A stretch of 64,000 nt of DNA from Rhodocyclus tenuis (GCF_014197755.1 NZ_JACIGE010000001.1:186001-250000); one strand, 5' to 3'. Positions 37,422-48,127 are shown, counted from the first letter of the stretch. Numbers and translations are program-made. Notes: generated from the letters alone by a model not told the origin.

Positions 37422-38009
37422 TCATTGTGATCCGGAGAATCCAGGCAGCACAGCATGCAAAATGGCCTGGACCTGCGGCGACATCGCCGCGAAACTCACC
37501 TGATACTGCTCGGCGGCGATCATGCACAAGGCGACGCCATTGGTATCGATGGTGGTGACTTCAGAAAGATCAATCTCGGCAACGCCGACACGGGTAAGAC
37601 CGTGCATGAAATCGCTGGCCAGCAGGTTGTTCAGCCCGCCGGAAATGCGCATGACTTTGCGCCCATTGACGTCGTGTATGCTGAGTATCGAGGCTTCGCC
37701 CTCGGCCAGCGCCTTGTCGATGGCTTCCTGGATGAGCACTTCGCTCAGCGGCCCCGCCTGGAAGCGGACACCGTAGAGATCGCCGATACAATTGACCACC
37801 TGCGCCGGCATGTCGATGCGCGGCGAGCCGAACACCGAGAATTCGCAACCGAAGGACTCGCCGGTCCGCAGCGGCAAAGCCGTACGCAGCATCAGGCCAC
37901 CAAGAGACAGGTTGTGCAACTCGCCTTCGCCGAGACGACCGCGCTGGCCAATCGTCACCGTTGGCGGGTGCGCGAAGCGGATTCGGCGGTGGCGGCGCTG
38001 TTCATTCAT
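37422..38009 (-). CDS. PilZ-STAS two-domain protein
   Basis: A 195-residue protein. Residues 1-95 form a PilZ domain with the c-di-GMP-binding residues RRHRRIRF (RxxxR) and HNLSLGG (N/DxSxxG). Residues 105-195 look like a STAS/anti-sigma-factor-antagonist domain: [39 protein letters not shown], where the position usually holding the phosphorylatable Ser is TN in IDTNG. The gene lies 22 bp upstream of the chemoreceptor gene on the same strand and probably is co-transcribed. It could link c-di-GMP level to a partner-switching or chemosensory pathway. The ATG at 38009 has a poor ribosome binding site. Confidence 0.78.
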   Translation of the reverse strand: MNEQRRHRRIRFAHPPTVTIGQRGRLGEGELHNLSLGGLMLRTALPLRTGESFGCEFSVFGSPRIDMPAQVVNCIGDLYGVRFQAGPLSEVLIQEAIDKALAEGEASILSIHDVNGRKVMRISGGLNNLLASDFMHGLTRVGVAEIDLSEVTTIDTNGVALCMIAAEQYQVSFAAMSPQVQAILHAVLPGFSGSQ

Positions 38010-38154
38010 GGTCGGAAAAATACGGGCAGGCGGAAAGCCAGCGGTTTGACATCGAACGACACGCAAAACATCGCGCAAGACAAGCAATAAACGCCAATAA
38101 GCGTATCAGGTTTCCACATAGATCAAGTTGATATAAAATTCTTATTTACTTTCA

Positions 38155-39552
38155 ATGACTTATATCCGTCACTTTCTCATGCTGGCGATGTCGGCCATGT
38201 TCGCTGGAACTGTGCTTGCCGACGAGCTGCCCACGACCGTCAGCGCGGCGCTGCGTGAGGCCGGCATTGCGCCGCGCAATGTCGCCATCGTCGTCCAGGC
38301 TGTCGATGCGCCACAGCCGCTGCTGACGCATAACGCGCGCCTGCCGATGAATCCGGCGTCGACGATGAAGCTCGTCACCACTTACGCCGGCCTTGAACTG
38401 CTCGGCCCCGCCTTCACCTGGAAAACCGAAGCGCTCGCCGACGCACCCCCGGCCAACGGCCGCATCGCCGGCAATCTTTACCTGCGCGGCAGCGGCGATC
38501 CGCGCTTGTCGCAGGAGGCGTTCTGGTTGCTGCTGCGCCAGCTGCGCGCACGCGGCATCAGCGAAGTCGGCGGCGATCTGGTGCTCGACCGCAGCGCCTT
38601 CAAGCTGCCGGCGCACGACCCGGCGGCCTTCGACAACGAGCCGCTGCGCCCCTACAACGCCGGCCCCGACGCGCTGCTCGTCAACCTCGACGCCGTCCGC
38701 CTGTCGCTGCTCGCCGACAGCGAACGACGGGCAGTGACGGTGATCGCGGAAACGCCGGACCAGAATCTGCGCGTCGCCAACCGCCTGAAGCTGGTCGACG
38801 AAAGCTGCGGCGACTGGCGCGAAAAGCTGAAAGCAACGAGTAATGGCGACACCATCGAGCTGTCCGGCGTATTCCCGGCGAGCTGCGGCGAAAAGGCGCT
38901 GCAGCTGTCGCCGTGGCCGGCCGATGTGCAGGTCGAACGCCTGTTCCGCGCCTTGTGGAACGAACTCGGCGGCACGCTCGCCGGCCGCGTGCGCGCGGCG
39001 CCGACGCCGGCGGCTGCACGCACGCTTGCCGTGCAGGAATCGCCGCCACTCGCCGACATCGTTCGCGACATCAACAAGTACAGCAACAATGTCATGGCAC
39101 GGCAGCTGTTCCTGACGCTGGCGGCCGAGCGCCCGGCGAGCACCGAAACGGCGCGGAAGCGCGTCAATAGCTGGCTTGCCGGCAAAGGGATCAACATCCC
39201 GGAACTGGTGCTCGACAACGGCTCGGGGCTGTCACGCGTCGAGCGCATTTCGGCCGACGGCCTCGCCCGCCTGCTGCTCGCCGCCTGGCAGAGCCCGGTG
39301 ATGCCCGAGCTGATGTCCTCGCTGCCCGTCGCCGGCGTCGATGGCACCTTGAAGAAGCGGCTCGGCGACAGCCCGGCGAGCGGCCGCGCGCATCTGAAAA
39401 CGGGCTATCTGGAAGGCGTTCGCGCCATCGCCGGCTACGTGCTCGACAACAGCGGCCGGCGCTGGGTCGCCGTCTGCCTGATCAACGATCCGCGCGCGCG
39501 GCTCGGCAAACCGGCGATCGACGCACTGCTCGGCTGGGTGGCCGAGCGCTGA
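38155..39552 (+). CDS. dacB: D-alanyl-D-alanine carboxypeptidase/endopeptidase PBP4
   Basis: A 465-residue periplasmic S13-family peptidase. The signal peptide (HFLMLAMSAMFAGTVLADE) is followed by the active-site motifs of penicillin-binding proteins: STMK (SxxK) at about residue 69, YSNN (SxN) near 307 and LKTGYL (KTG) near 415. The large insertion between SxxK and SxN is typical of PBP4. It trims and cuts peptidoglycan crosslinks. The ATG has no clear ribosome binding site but an AT-rich promoter-like stretch (TTGATATAAAATTC) lies just upstream. Confidence 0.93.
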   Translation: MTYIRHFLMLAMSAMFAGTVLADELPTTVSAALREAGIAPRNVAIVVQAVDAPQPLLTHNARLPMNPASTMKLVTTYAGLELLGPAFTWKTEALADAPPANGRIAGNLYLRGSGDPRLSQEAFWLLLRQLRARGISEVGGDLVLDRSAFKLPAHDPAAFDNEPLRPYNAGPDALLVNLDAVRLSLLADSERRAVTVIAETPDQNLRVANRLKLVDESCGDWREKLKATSNGDTIELSGVFPASCGEKALQLSPWPADVQVERLFRALWNELGGTLAGRVRAAPTPAAARTLAVQESPPLADIVRDINKYSNNVMARQLFLTLAAERPASTETARKRVNSWLAGKGINIPELVLDNGSGLSRVERISADGLARLLLAAWQSPVMPELMSSLPVAGVDGTLKKRLGDSPASGRAHLKTGYLEGVRAIAGYVLDNSGRRWVAVCLINDPRARLGKPAIDALLGWVAER

Positions 39553-39564
39553 AGCGCGCCGCGC

Positions 39565-39975
39565 TCAGGCGGCAGCGTCGCCGACCGGCCGCCGCCCGGA
39601 CAAGGCCAGCCAGCCGCGCGCCACGCGGTAGATCAGCCACAGCGTCAGCACGCACCAGGCGACGATCGCCAGCGGCAGGCCAATCACGGTCAGCGCGCAA
39701 ACGATGGCGATCAGCGCCCACAGCGCGGCGAACCAGAAAGTGCGGATCTGCCAGCGGAAGTGGCTTTCCAGCCAGGTACCGTTGGCGTCGGGGCGCTTCA
39801 CGTAGTTGATGATGACGGCGATGATCGACGGCCAGCCGACGAGAAAGGCACCGATGACGCTGGCCGCGCCGAAGATGCCGGTCAGCGCCGAGAAGGCATG
39901 CAGCGCATAGACGAGGTGCGTGACGCGAATCAGCGATTCCTCGCCCGGCAGCGGCGTCGGCGGCAGGCCGCTCAT
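39565..39975 (-). CDS. DUF4870/Tic20-like small membrane protein
   Basis: A 136-residue membrane protein with four hydrophobic segments: HLVYALHAFSALTGIFGAAS, VIGAFLVGWPSIIAVIINYV, FRWQIRTFWFAALWALIAIV, and LPLAIVAWCVLTLWLIYRVA. The pattern (HxxxxxxF...W...SHFRWQIRTFW) fits the DUF4870 family, of unknown function. It converges on dacB with only a 12-bp gap. The ATG at 39975 was chosen over a GTG four codons earlier. Confidence 0.78.
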   Translation of the reverse strand: MSGLPPTPLPGEESLIRVTHLVYALHAFSALTGIFGAASVIGAFLVGWPSIIAVIINYVKRPDANGTWLESHFRWQIRTFWFAALWALIAIVCALTVIGLPLAIVAWCVLTLWLIYRVARGWLALSGRRPVGDAAA

Positions 39976-40033
39976 GGCTGGCGGCACCCGACAGGCAAGC
40001 GCGCGCTACTGCCGGCACAAAGAAGGCGCCAGC

Positions 40034-41509
40034 TCACAACCCCAGCTCCGCCCATAGCGAATCGACGCGCGCTTTCACCGTCGCGTCCATGACGATCGGC
40101 GTTCCCCACTCGCGGTTCGTTTCGCCCGGCCACTTGTTGGTCGCGTCGATTCCCATCTTGCTGCCGAGCCCGGAAACCGGGCTGGCGAAATCGAGGTAGT
40201 CGATCGGCGTGTTGTCGGCGATCAGCGTGTCGCGCGCGGCGTCGACGCGCGTCGTCAGCGCCCAGATCACTTCCTTCCAGTCGCGCACATCCACATCGTC
40301 ATCAACGACGATGATGAACTTGGTGTACATGAACTGGCGCAGGAAGCTCCAGATGCCGAACATGATGCGGCGCGCGTGGCCGGCGTACTGTTTCTTGATG
40401 CTGACCACGGCCAGCCGGTAGGAACAGCCCTCGGGTGGCAGGTAGAAGTCGACGATCTCCGCGTACTGCTTCTGCAGCAGTGGCACGAACACCTCGTTGA
40501 GCGCAACGCCGAGCATCGCCGGCTCGTCGGGCGGCTTGCCGGTGTAGGTGCTGTGATAGATCGGGTTGCGGCGCATGGTGATGCGCTCGACGGTGAATAC
40601 CGGAAACTGCGCCTGCTCGTTGTAATAGCCGGTGTGGTCGCCGTAGGGACCTTCGAGCGCCGTTTCCGCCGGATCGATATGGCCTTCGAGGACGATCTCG
40701 GCCGACGCCGGCACCTGCAGATCGTTGCCGCGACATTTGACAACTTCGCTACGCGCGCCACGCAGCAAGCCGGCGAACTGGTATTCGGAGAGCGAATCGG
40801 GAACCGGCGTCACCGCGCCGAGAATCGTCGCCGGATCGGCGCCGAGCGCCACCGCCACCGGGAAAGGCTCGCCCGGATGCGCCAGACAGTGGTCGCGGAA
40901 GTCGAGCGCGCCGCCGCGATGCGCCAGCCAGCGCATGATCAGCTTGTTGCGGCCGATCACCTGCTGCCGGTAGATGCCGAGGTTCTGCCGCGACTTCTGC
41001 GGCCCGCGCGTCACCGTCAGCCCCCAGGTGATCAGCGGCGCGACGTCGCCCGGCCAGCAGTGCTGGATCGGCAGACGCGCCAGATCGACCGCGTCACCTT
41101 CGATCACCACTTCCTGACACGGCGCCGACGACACCGCTTTCGGCGCCATGTTGAGCACCTGGCGGAACACCGGCAGCTTGTCCCAAGCGTCCTTGAGCCC
41201 CTTCGGCGGCTCGGGCTCCTTGAGGAAGGCGAGCAGCTTGCCGACTTCGCGCAGCGCGTCGACCGATTCCTCGCCCATGCCGAGCGCGACGCGGCGCGGC
41301 GTACCGAACAGGTTGGCAAGCACCGGAATGTCGCAGGCGACGCCGCCGGTGGTCGGCTTTTCGAAGAGGATCGCCGGCCCGCCCGCGCGCAGCACGCGGT
41401 CGCAGATCTCGGTCATTTCCAGGCGCGTGTCGACGGGAACGCTGACGCGCTTGAGTTCGCCGATCTTTTCCAGTTGCGCGATGAAGTCGCGCAGGTCTTG
41501 ATATTTCAT
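40034..41509 (-). CDS. ubiD: 4-hydroxy-3-polyprenylbenzoate decarboxylase UbiD
   Basis: A 491-residue decarboxylase that uses prenylated FMN to remove the carboxylate of the polyprenylated ring in ubiquinone synthesis. Recognisable blocks: [53 protein letters not shown], and [20 protein letters not shown] with the catalytic acidic residues. Normal length. It lies 55 bp after ubiA in the same direction, so both steps are probably co-expressed. Confidence 0.96.
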   Translation of the reverse strand: MKYQDLRDFIAQLEKIGELKRVSVPVDTRLEMTEICDRVLRAGGPAILFEKPTTGGVACDIPVLANLFGTPRRVALGMGEESVDALREVGKLLAFLKEPEPPKGLKDAWDKLPVFRQVLNMAPKAVSSAPCQEVVIEGDAVDLARLPIQHCWPGDVAPLITWGLTVTRGPQKSRQNLGIYRQQVIGRNKLIMRWLAHRGGALDFRDHCLAHPGEPFPVAVALGADPATILGAVTPVPDSLSEYQFAGLLRGARSEVVKCRGNDLQVPASAEIVLEGHIDPAETALEGPYGDHTGYYNEQAQFPVFTVERITMRRNPIYHSTYTGKPPDEPAMLGVALNEVFVPLLQKQYAEIVDFYLPPEGCSYRLAVVSIKKQYAGHARRIMFGIWSFLRQFMYTKFIIVVDDDVDVRDWKEVIWALTTRVDAARDTLIADNTPIDYLDFASPVSGLGSKMGIDATNKWPGETNREWGTPIVMDATVKARVDSLWAELGL

Positions 41510-41564
41510 CGCAGCAGGCCGGTTAGCGTGAGTGGGGCGGAACGGTGGCGGGCGGAAGGCGCCC

Positions 41565-42500
41565 TCAGAAGCCGCCGTCGGCGAAGAAGAAATCGAGCGC
41601 GATGCCAGCGAAAATCGCCGCGCCGATCCAGTTGTTGTGCAGGAAGGCCTTGAAACACGGAGGCCCTTCGCGGTGGCGGATCAGCGTCCAGTGATAGAGC
41701 GAGATGCCGACGGCGACGGCGATGCCGAGGTAGAACCATGTGCCGAGACGCAGCCCGTGGCCGACCCAGGCGATCAGCGCAAAGGTGGCGGCGTAGCAGG
41801 CCATCACCGCGGCGACGTCGAAGCGGCCGAAGGTGATCGCCGAGGTCTTGATGCCGATCTTCAGGTCATCGGGGCGGTCGACCATCGCGTACTCGGTGTC
41901 GTAGGCGACCGCCCAGAAGATGTTGGCGAGCAGCAGCCACCAGGCCTCGGCCGGCACCGCATCGAGGTGCGCGGCGTAGGCCATCGGGATGCCGAAGCCG
42001 AAGGCGATGCCGAGGTAGGCCTGCGGGATGGCGAAGAAGCGCTTGGTGAAGGGATAGCTGGCGGCAAGAAACAGCGCCACCACCGACAGGCCGATGATCA
42101 GCCAGCTTTTCAGCGGCAGGATGAGGCCGAAGGAAACGATGACGAGAACGGCAAAAAGGATCAGCGCCTCCTTGCTCGTCACCTTGCCCGCCGCCAGCGG
42201 GCGCATTCGCGTGCGCTCGACATGCGGGTCGAACTTGCGATCGGCGAAATCGTTGATGACACAGCCGGCCGAACGCATCAGCACGGTGCCGAGCGTGAAG
42301 ATCCACACCACTGCCCAGTTCGGATGCCCGAGCGAGGACAGCCACAGCGCCCAGAAAGTCGGCCAGAGCAGAAGCAGGATGCCGATCGGCTTGTCGAGCC
42401 GCATCAGCTTTTCGTAGTGGTCGAGGCGTTCGCGCAGGCTCATCGGAGCCGGCGGCGTCGGACCGGACGCGGGATTGGGCACGTGTTCCATGGCCGCCAT
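41565..42500 (-). CDS. ubiA: 4-hydroxybenzoate polyprenyltransferase UbiA
   Basis: A 311-residue inner-membrane prenyltransferase of about eight helices. The two Asp-rich motifs are [15 protein letters not shown] and [12 protein letters not shown], which bind the magnesium-diphosphate of the polyprenyl donor. [19 protein letters not shown] is the conserved start of the family. It attaches the isoprenoid tail to 4-hydroxybenzoate in ubiquinone biosynthesis. An alternative ATG lies three codons in. No ubiC-like lyase gene precedes it. Confidence 0.96.
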   Translation of the reverse strand: MAAMEHVPNPASGPTPPAPMSLRERLDHYEKLMRLDKPIGILLLLWPTFWALWLSSLGHPNWAVVWIFTLGTVLMRSAGCVINDFADRKFDPHVERTRMRPLAAGKVTSKEALILFAVLVIVSFGLILPLKSWLIIGLSVVALFLAASYPFTKRFFAIPQAYLGIAFGFGIPMAYAAHLDAVPAEAWWLLLANIFWAVAYDTEYAMVDRPDDLKIGIKTSAITFGRFDVAAVMACYAATFALIAWVGHGLRLGTWFYLGIAVAVGISLYHWTLIRHREGPPCFKAFLHNNWIGAAIFAGIALDFFFADGGF

Positions 42501-42820
42501 TTTAGCTGCCGGATGGGGCTTTCGGCGCGCGGGCCGTTACTGGCTGGATTCAAGCTCGCTACGGGCTGGATGCGGGCTTGCTCGGATGCCGAAAGGCGGG
42601 CGGACACGGGGGCGCGCCCAAGAGCGGCAGCGGGGAGTTGGCTGTTGAGTTCGCCGGGGTGTGTATCGCGGCGCGACGGCGGGCAGGGGCCGGGCGCCTC
42701 ATGGCTGCACAAATCGTTGCCCGGCCCCTGCCCGCCTTTGCTGGCTGCCGTGCAAGCTCGGGAATCAGATCAGTTGGCTGGTCGGCGCTGGACGCTGCTG
42801 CTAGGACTTGCACCCGCCCC
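42501..42820. repeat. Gene-free stretch with a perfect 18-bp inverted repeat
   Basis: The arms 42678-42695 (GGCGGGCAGGGGCCGGGC) and 42719-42736 are exact complements, separated by 23 nt. This very stable GC hairpin lies about 85 bp beyond the stop of the LplT-like gene. It lacks a T run, so it may be a Rho-assisted terminator, an mRNA-stabilising element or a recombination footprint. The rest of the 320 bp has no gene and must hold the ubiA promoter. Confidence 0.75.
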
Positions 42821-44128
42821 TCAGCGGCGCCGCAGCAAAGCCAGCGCGCGCCTTGGATAGTCGGGCGCGCGCAGGAACAGCCACAGCGCCGCCAGCGCGT
42901 TGCCGGCGGCGCCGATGGCGAACAGTCCCGGCACGCTGACGCCGGCAGCGAGCAGCGCCGCGGCGCCGAGTGCGCCGCCGACCATGAACAGCGCGTTGAA
43001 GATGTTGTTGGCGGCGATGATGCGCGCACGATGCGCCACCTCGCTGTCGACCTGCATGACGACGTACAGCGGCACGATGAACAGCCCGCCGCAGATGCCG
43101 AGTGCGAGCAGGTCGCCGAGCAGGCGCCACGTTCCGGGCTGCGCCAGCAGGGCGCCGACGGCGAGCGGCGCCGCGGTCGGCAGCGATGCCGGTGCGGCCA
43201 GCGCGAGATCGAGGCCGAACAGCGTCAGCCCGAGCGCGCCGAAAGGCACCAGCCCGATCTCCAGCCGCTTGCCGGAGAGACGTTCGCAGAGCAGCGAACC
43301 GGCGCCGATGCCGACGGTGAAGGTCGCCAGCAGCAGCGTCACCGCGCCCTCGTCGCCACCAAGGATGTTTTTCGCCAGCCCCGGGAACTGCGCGAGGAAC
43401 AGCGCGCCGTAGAGCCAGAACCAAGAGATGCCGATGATGGCGAGGAAGACGCTGCGTTCGCTGCGCGCGAAGGCGATGTTGCGCCAGGTTTCCGTGAAGG
43501 GATTGGCGTTGAGGCGCAGCGCCGGAGCGGGTGCCGGCGCTGGCGGAATGGCGCGACTGCTCGCGTAGCCGATGGCGGCGACGGCGAAGCCGGCGAGCGC
43601 GATCCACGCCGGCGCGAAGCTGGCGGCGGCGAGCAGGCCACCGGCGAGCGTGCCGATGAGGATGGCGACGAAGGTACCGGCCTCGACCAGCGCGTTGCCA
43701 CCGACGAGTTCGCTGCTCGCCAGATGCTGTGGCAGCAGCGCGTACTTCACCGGCCCGAACAGCGTCGAATGCAGGCCGAGCAGGAACAGCGCGCCAAACA
43801 GCAGCGGCAGGTGGTGCAGGTAGAAGCCGGCGCCGGCAACGGCCATGATCGCCATTTCGAGCAGTTTCACCGCGCGCGCGAGCATCGCCTTGTCGAACTT
43901 GTCGGCCAGTTGCCCGGCAGTTGCCGAGAAGAGGAAGAAGGGCAGGATGAAGATGCCGCCGGCGAGATTGGCAAGGATGCCGGCGTCGAGCGTCGTCCAC
44001 TGCGCGGCGCGGAAGGTGAGCAGCACGATCAGCGCGTTCTTGAACAGGTTGTCGTTGAAGGCGCCGAGAAACTGCGTGGCGAAGAAGGGGCCAAAGCGGC
44101 GGCTGCCGAGCAGGGAAAAGGCGCTCAT
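42821..44128 (-). CDS. LplT-like major facilitator transporter
   Basis: A 435-residue, 12-helix MFS protein. The N-terminal pattern FFATQFLGAFNDNLFKNALI, LADKFDKAMLARAVKLLEM and FGPVKYALLPQHL matches the lysophospholipid transporter LplT and the MFS half of LplT-acyltransferase fusions. It probably flips lysophospholipids across the inner membrane for re-acylation; no acyltransferase (aas) is adjacent. Low-complexity PAPAPAPALR lies in the central loop. It starts 18 bp after recG in the same operon. Confidence 0.85.
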   Translation of the reverse strand: MSAFSLLGSRRFGPFFATQFLGAFNDNLFKNALIVLLTFRAAQWTTLDAGILANLAGGIFILPFFLFSATAGQLADKFDKAMLARAVKLLEMAIMAVAGAGFYLHHLPLLFGALFLLGLHSTLFGPVKYALLPQHLASSELVGGNALVEAGTFVAILIGTLAGGLLAAASFAPAWIALAGFAVAAIGYASSRAIPPAPAPAPALRLNANPFTETWRNIAFARSERSVFLAIIGISWFWLYGALFLAQFPGLAKNILGGDEGAVTLLLATFTVGIGAGSLLCERLSGKRLEIGLVPFGALGLTLFGLDLALAAPASLPTAAPLAVGALLAQPGTWRLLGDLLALGICGGLFIVPLYVVMQVDSEVAHRARIIAANNIFNALFMVGGALGAAALLAAGVSVPGLFAIGAAGNALAALWLFLRAPDYPRRALALLRRR

Positions 44129-44146
44129 CTTTTGGCGCTCATCGTT

Positions 44147-46297
44147 TCAGGCTTTCAGAAGTTCTTCGCGCCAGCCGAGCCAGCGCGCCAGATGGCGCTC
44201 GACCGCGGGCTGGCCGCTGGGCGAGGCGAGCAGGCGCGCCGCGGCGTCGCGCGCCAGTTCGATCAGATCGACGTCGGTTTCGAGATCAGCGTAACGCAAC
44301 AAGGGCGTTCCCGACTGCCGGCTGCCGACAAACTCGCCGGGACCACGCAATTGCAGGTCGTGGCGGGCAATCTCGAAGCCGTCGGCGGTTTCGTGGATGA
44401 CGCGCAGACGCGCGCGCGCCGTCGCCGACAGCGGCCCCTGATAGAGCAGCACGCACGCCGACTCGGCGGCGCCGCGACCGACGCGGCCGCGCAGCTGGTG
44501 CAACTGCGACAGACCGAAGCGTTCGGCGTGCTCGATCACCATCAGGCTGGCGTTGGGCACGTCGACGCCGACTTCGATCACCGTCGTTGCCACCAGCACG
44601 TCGATCTCGCCGGCGGCAAAGGCGGCCATCGTCGCCGCTTTCTCGGCAGCCTTCAGGCGGCCATGAACGAGCCCGACGCGCAGGCCAACGAGCTCTTCGG
44701 CGAGCAGCGCGTGCGTCTCGATCGCCGTCTGCAGCTGCAGTTTTTCCGACTCCTCGATCAGCGGGCACACCCAGTAGGCCTGCCGGCCAAGCGCGACGGC
44801 GTCGCGCAGGCGAGCGATCACTTCGTCGCGACGCGAGTCGGAGACGAGCTTGGTGCGCACCGGCGTGCGCCCTGGCGGCAGTTCGTCGAGCGTCGATACG
44901 TCGAGGTCGGCGTAGTAGCTCATCGCCAGCGTGCGCGGGATCGGCGTCGCCGACATCATCAGCTGGTGCGGCGAATCGCCCTTGCGCCGCAGTTCGAGGC
45001 GCTGCGCGACGCCGAAGCGGTGCTGCTCGTCGACGATGGCCAGCCCGAGGCGGGCGAAGTCGACATCCTGCTGGATCAGCGCGTGCGTGCCGACGACCAG
45101 TTGCGCACCAGCGGCAGCCTGCGCCTGCGCCGCGCGCTTCTGCGACTTCTTCTGGCTGCCCGACAGCCAGGCAACGGAGACGCCGAGCGGTTCGAGCCAC
45201 GCCGACAGCTTCAGATAATGCTGCTCGGCGAGGATTTCGGTCGGCGCCATGAACGCCGCCTGATAACCGGCTTCGATCGCCTGACACGCGGCGAGCGCGG
45301 CGACGATCGTCTTGCCGCTGCCGACATCGCCCTGCAGCAGGCGCTGCATCGGATAGGGCCGCGCCAGATCGGCGGCGATCTCCGCACCGACACGGCGTTG
45401 CGCGCCGGTGAGCGGAAACGGCAAAGCTGCCAGCAGTGCACGCGCGAGTTCGCCGGGCGCCGCCAGCAGCGGCGCACCGATGCGCCGGCGGGCGAGGCTG
45501 GCGCGCTTCAAGGACAGCTGCTGCGCCAGCAGCTCGTCGAACTTGATTCGTCGCCAGGCCGGATGCGTGCGCGCCTGCAGCGACTCTTCCGGCGCGTCGG
45601 GCGGCGGCGCGTGCAGGTAAGTGACGGCGCGGGCGAAATCCCACAGCGTTGGCGCGGGCGGCACCAATCTGGCGGTGAATTCGGCAGCTGATTTGGCCTC
45701 TGCTGCGGCTACCGACGCGGCCGCTATCTCTGAACCGCCGCCGAACAGCTCGGCCGGCGAACAGGTGTCGTTCAGCGGCACGCTCGCCAGCGCCCGCGCG
45801 ATCAGCCGGCGCAAGCTCGCCTGGCCGACTCCCGCCGTCGTCGGGTAGACCGGCGTCAGCGCCGACGACAGCGGCGCATCGGCGTCGACCGGGCGCAGCC
45901 GTGGATGCACCATCTCGGCGCCGAGAAAGCCGGAACGCACTTCGCCGAAAACGCGCAGGCGGCGGCCGTCGTCGCGCACGCCTTCGAGACTGCGCGTCTG
46001 GCTGCCGTAGAAATTGAGGAAGCGCAGCCACAGCTCGCCGCTGGCGTCGCGCGCGCGTACCAGCAGCTGCCGGCGCGGCCGGAACTGCACGGCAACGTCG
46101 AGCACCTCGACTTCGAGCTGAACGCTGACGCCCGGCTGCGCCGCGGCGACCGTCGTCAGCTGCGTTTCGTCCTCGTAGCGCAGCGGCAGGTGCAGGACGA
46201 GGTCTTCGTTGCGGCGCAGGCCGAGGCGTTCGAGCCGCGAACGCAGGGCTGCCGGTGCGGCAATGGCTTCGCCGCCGGCGGCAGGATCAGTCGCCAA
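44147..46297 (-). CDS. recG: ATP-dependent DNA helicase RecG
   Basis: A 716-residue branch-migration helicase. The N-terminal wedge/OB domain (about 20-200) is followed by SF2 motifs: [18 protein letters not shown] (Walker A, about residue 315), DEQHRFG (motif II), [11 protein letters not shown] (motif III), [13 protein letters not shown], and QLRGRVGRG (motif VI). It reverses stalled forks and processes recombination intermediates. Length is close to the Escherichia coli enzyme (693). Start taken as TTG at 46297, overlapping the end of the ridA gene by 11 bp; longer starts lie inside ridA. Confidence 0.96.
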   Translation of the reverse strand: MATDPAAGGEAIAAPAALRSRLERLGLRRNEDLVLHLPLRYEDETQLTTVAAAQPGVSVQLEVEVLDVAVQFRPRRQLLVRARDASGELWLRFLNFYGSQTRSLEGVRDDGRRLRVFGEVRSGFLGAEMVHPRLRPVDADAPLSSALTPVYPTTAGVGQASLRRLIARALASVPLNDTCSPAELFGGGSEIAAASVAAAEAKSAAEFTARLVPPAPTLWDFARAVTYLHAPPPDAPEESLQARTHPAWRRIKFDELLAQQLSLKRASLARRRIGAPLLAAPGELARALLAALPFPLTGAQRRVGAEIAADLARPYPMQRLLQGDVGSGKTIVAALAACQAIEAGYQAAFMAPTEILAEQHYLKLSAWLEPLGVSVAWLSGSQKKSQKRAAQAQAAAGAQLVVGTHALIQQDVDFARLGLAIVDEQHRFGVAQRLELRRKGDSPHQLMMSATPIPRTLAMSYYADLDVSTLDELPPGRTPVRTKLVSDSRRDEVIARLRDAVALGRQAYWVCPLIEESEKLQLQTAIETHALLAEELVGLRVGLVHGRLKAAEKAATMAAFAAGEIDVLVATTVIEVGVDVPNASLMVIEHAERFGLSQLHQLRGRVGRGAAESACVLLYQGPLSATARARLRVIHETADGFEIARHDLQLRGPGEFVGSRQSGTPLLRYADLETDVDLIELARDAAARLLASPSGQPAVERHLARWLGWREELLKA

Positions 46298-46670
46298 GCA
46301 CCAGCACGCCGTCGGCCTCGACACGCGCACCGCGCGGCAGCGCGGCAACGCCGATTGCCGCCCGTGCCGGGAAGGGCGCGGCGAAATAGCGCGTCATCGC
46401 CTCATTGACCTTGCCGAAATCGTCGAGGTCGACGAGAAAGACGTTGAGCTTGACGATGTCGGCGAGCGAACCGCCAGCGGCTTCGGCCACTGCCTTGAGG
46501 TTGGCGAAAACGCGGTCGATCTGCGCATCGATGCCTTCGACCAGCGCCATCGTCTGCGGGTCGAGGCCGATCTGCCCGGACAGATAGACGGTATCGCCGA
46601 CACGCACCGCCTGCGAATAGGTGCCGATCGCCGCCGGCGCGTCGGGAGTGGAAATGATCGTTTTGCTCAT
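46287..46670 (-). CDS. ridA: RidA/YjgF-family enamine/imine deaminase
   Basis: A 127-residue RidA protein: [43 protein letters not shown], and [20 protein letters not shown] with the catalytic Arg. It hydrolyses reactive 2-aminoacrylate and related imines. AAGGA is 8 bp upstream of the ATG. It heads the ridA-recG-lplT-like operon. Confidence 0.95.
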   Translation of the reverse strand: MSKTIISTPDAPAAIGTYSQAVRVGDTVYLSGQIGLDPQTMALVEGIDAQIDRVFANLKAVAEAAGGSLADIVKLNVFLVDLDDFGKVNEAMTRYFAAPFPARAAIGVAALPRGARVEADGVLVLGD

Positions 46671-46853
46671 TGCGTTGTCCTTGAATGACGGAAAGGGGCG
46701 GACGCGCTGGCCGTAATGCACGCAGCCGCATCCGCAACAAGGTGATATTACCGCTGGAAGCAGGTCGCCGGAATTTCTCGCGGAAGCCCCCCGCCCGGCG
46801 CAGTGTCCGTCAGCGGACAGGGCACCCGCCCACCAGCGCGATCAAGGAAAGCC

Positions 46854-47201
46854 ATGGACGAGCAACGCATCCGGCAACTCGAACAACTGCTCGGCGGCGC
46901 GCGCGACGGCGCGCTGTTGCGCTATTCGCTCGGCGCGGCGCTGCTCGCCGCGGGTGACGCGGTAGCAGCAGTGCGACGCCTGCGCGAAGCCATTGAGCGC
47001 GACGAAACACATTCGGCCAGCTGGAAACTGCTCGGCCGGGCACTGGCGGAAACAGGGCAGAGCGAAGCGGCGCTCAACGCGTTCAGGCGCGGTGTTGATG
47101 CGGCCGCAGCGCGCGGCGATGTGCAAGCGGTAAAGGAGATGCGCGTGTTCGCACGCCGGCTGGAGAAAACACTGGCAGCGGCCGCCAGCGCGGCGCAGTA
47201 G
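46854..47201 (+). CDS. TPR-repeat protein
   Basis: A 115-residue soluble protein with two to three tetratricopeptide repeats: LRYSLGAALLAAGDAVAAVR, SASWKLLGRALAETGQSEAA and LNAFRRGVDAAAARGDVQ. It is likely a small protein-interaction adaptor; partners are unknown. AAGGAA lies 5 bp before the ATG. It is divergent from ridA and convergent with the SPOR protein gene. Confidence 0.8.
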   Translation: MDEQRIRQLEQLLGGARDGALLRYSLGAALLAAGDAVAAVRRLREAIERDETHSASWKLLGRALAETGQSEAALNAFRRGVDAAAARGDVQAVKEMRVFARRLEKTLAAAASAAQ

Positions 47202-47335
47202 GCAGAATCGGGGGATCAGCTCCGCCCCGAAGCGCCCCACCTTGCGGCGATTCTCTGGCGAGGATTCACCGAGCGGCGCGCAACGCTGGCGCGATACCGG
47301 GCGCGCCAGGCGAGCGAGCACTTACAAGGTCCCTC

Positions 47336-48127
47336 CTACTGGCGCGCGCTGCGCTTGGGCGGCAAGAGCACCGAGTCGACACCGAGCGACTGCATCTTTT
47401 CGCGCGCCGCCACCGCTTCGGCGCGATTGCGGAAGGGACCGGCCTGAACGCGCGTTTCGATCGTCGACGGGATGCCGTTGAGCGTCAGCAAGGCGTGTAG
47501 TTCTTCGGCGCGACGCGTATCGGCGAAAACGCCGGCCTGCAGCGCATAGCCGTTAAGCAGACGCGGCACCAGCGGCGCCGGCAGGCTGGGCGGCGCGGCA
47601 TCGGCGCTGCTGGCTGCCGGCGGGCGCGTAGCGGCGTTGTTTGCGCCTGCCGCCGCTGCCGGAACGGCAGTGGCTGGGGAACTGGCCGCAGCTTTGCCGG
47701 CCGGCGCCGGAGCACTGCGCGCCGGCGTGCCGCTGCGCGCGGCGGCCGGTAGCGAGGGCTGTGCGGCAACTTGCGGCCGTTGCGGCGCTTCCGCCGCCGC
47801 TGCGGCAGCAGTCGCCGGCGTCACCGGCGCGGCGCTGCCTTCGGGTTCGGCAGGTTTTTCCGGCGTTGTTACGCTGGCAGCGGGCTCGCTGCTGGCCGGG
47901 GCAGTCGTTACCGGCTGCGACACTTCCTGCTTCGCAGTCGGTACCGGCGCCGTGTAGGTCGGTGCCGCATCGTCCTCGTCGTCGGGCGCGTTGAGGCGGT
48001 CAAAGAGGGCCAGTGCGCCCAGCAGCAGCGCGATCATCAGCCCCGCCACGCCCATCCGCCAGACGAGCTTGCGCCTGATGTCGGGCGCCTCGGGCTTCGC
48101 CCCGGCGGCTCCAGTCTTCTCAGCCAT
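47336..48127 (-). CDS. SPOR-domain inner-membrane protein
   Basis: A 263-residue bitopic protein: short cytoplasmic N-terminus, one transmembrane helix (WRMGVAGLMIALLLGALALF, about residues 24-45), a long Ala/Pro-rich periplasmic linker (about 50-190), and a C-terminal SPOR domain (LLNGYALQAGVFADTRRAEE to GVDSVLLPPK). SPOR domains bind denuded septal peptidoglycan, so it probably goes to the division site. GGGAGGGA precedes the ATG. It follows the DUF2802 gene by 50 bp on the same strand. Confidence 0.88.
   Translation of the reverse strand: MAEKTGAAGAKPEAPDIRRKLVWRMGVAGLMIALLLGALALFDRLNAPDDEDDAAPTYTAPVPTAKQEVSQPVTTAPASSEPAASVTTPEKPAEPEGSAAPVTPATAAAAAAEAPQRPQVAAQPSLPAAARSGTPARSAPAPAGKAAASSPATAVPAAAAGANNAATRPPAASSADAAPPSLPAPLVPRLLNGYALQAGVFADTRRAEELHALLTLNGIPSTIETRVQAGPFRNRAEAVAAREKMQSLGVDSVLLPPKRSARQ

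Noticed and set aside
42578..45691. Long open frame of over 1000 codons opposite recG and the LplT-like gene
   Set aside because: Antisense to two confidently identified genes; composition is Arg/Gln-rich and typical of antisense reading in GC-rich DNA.
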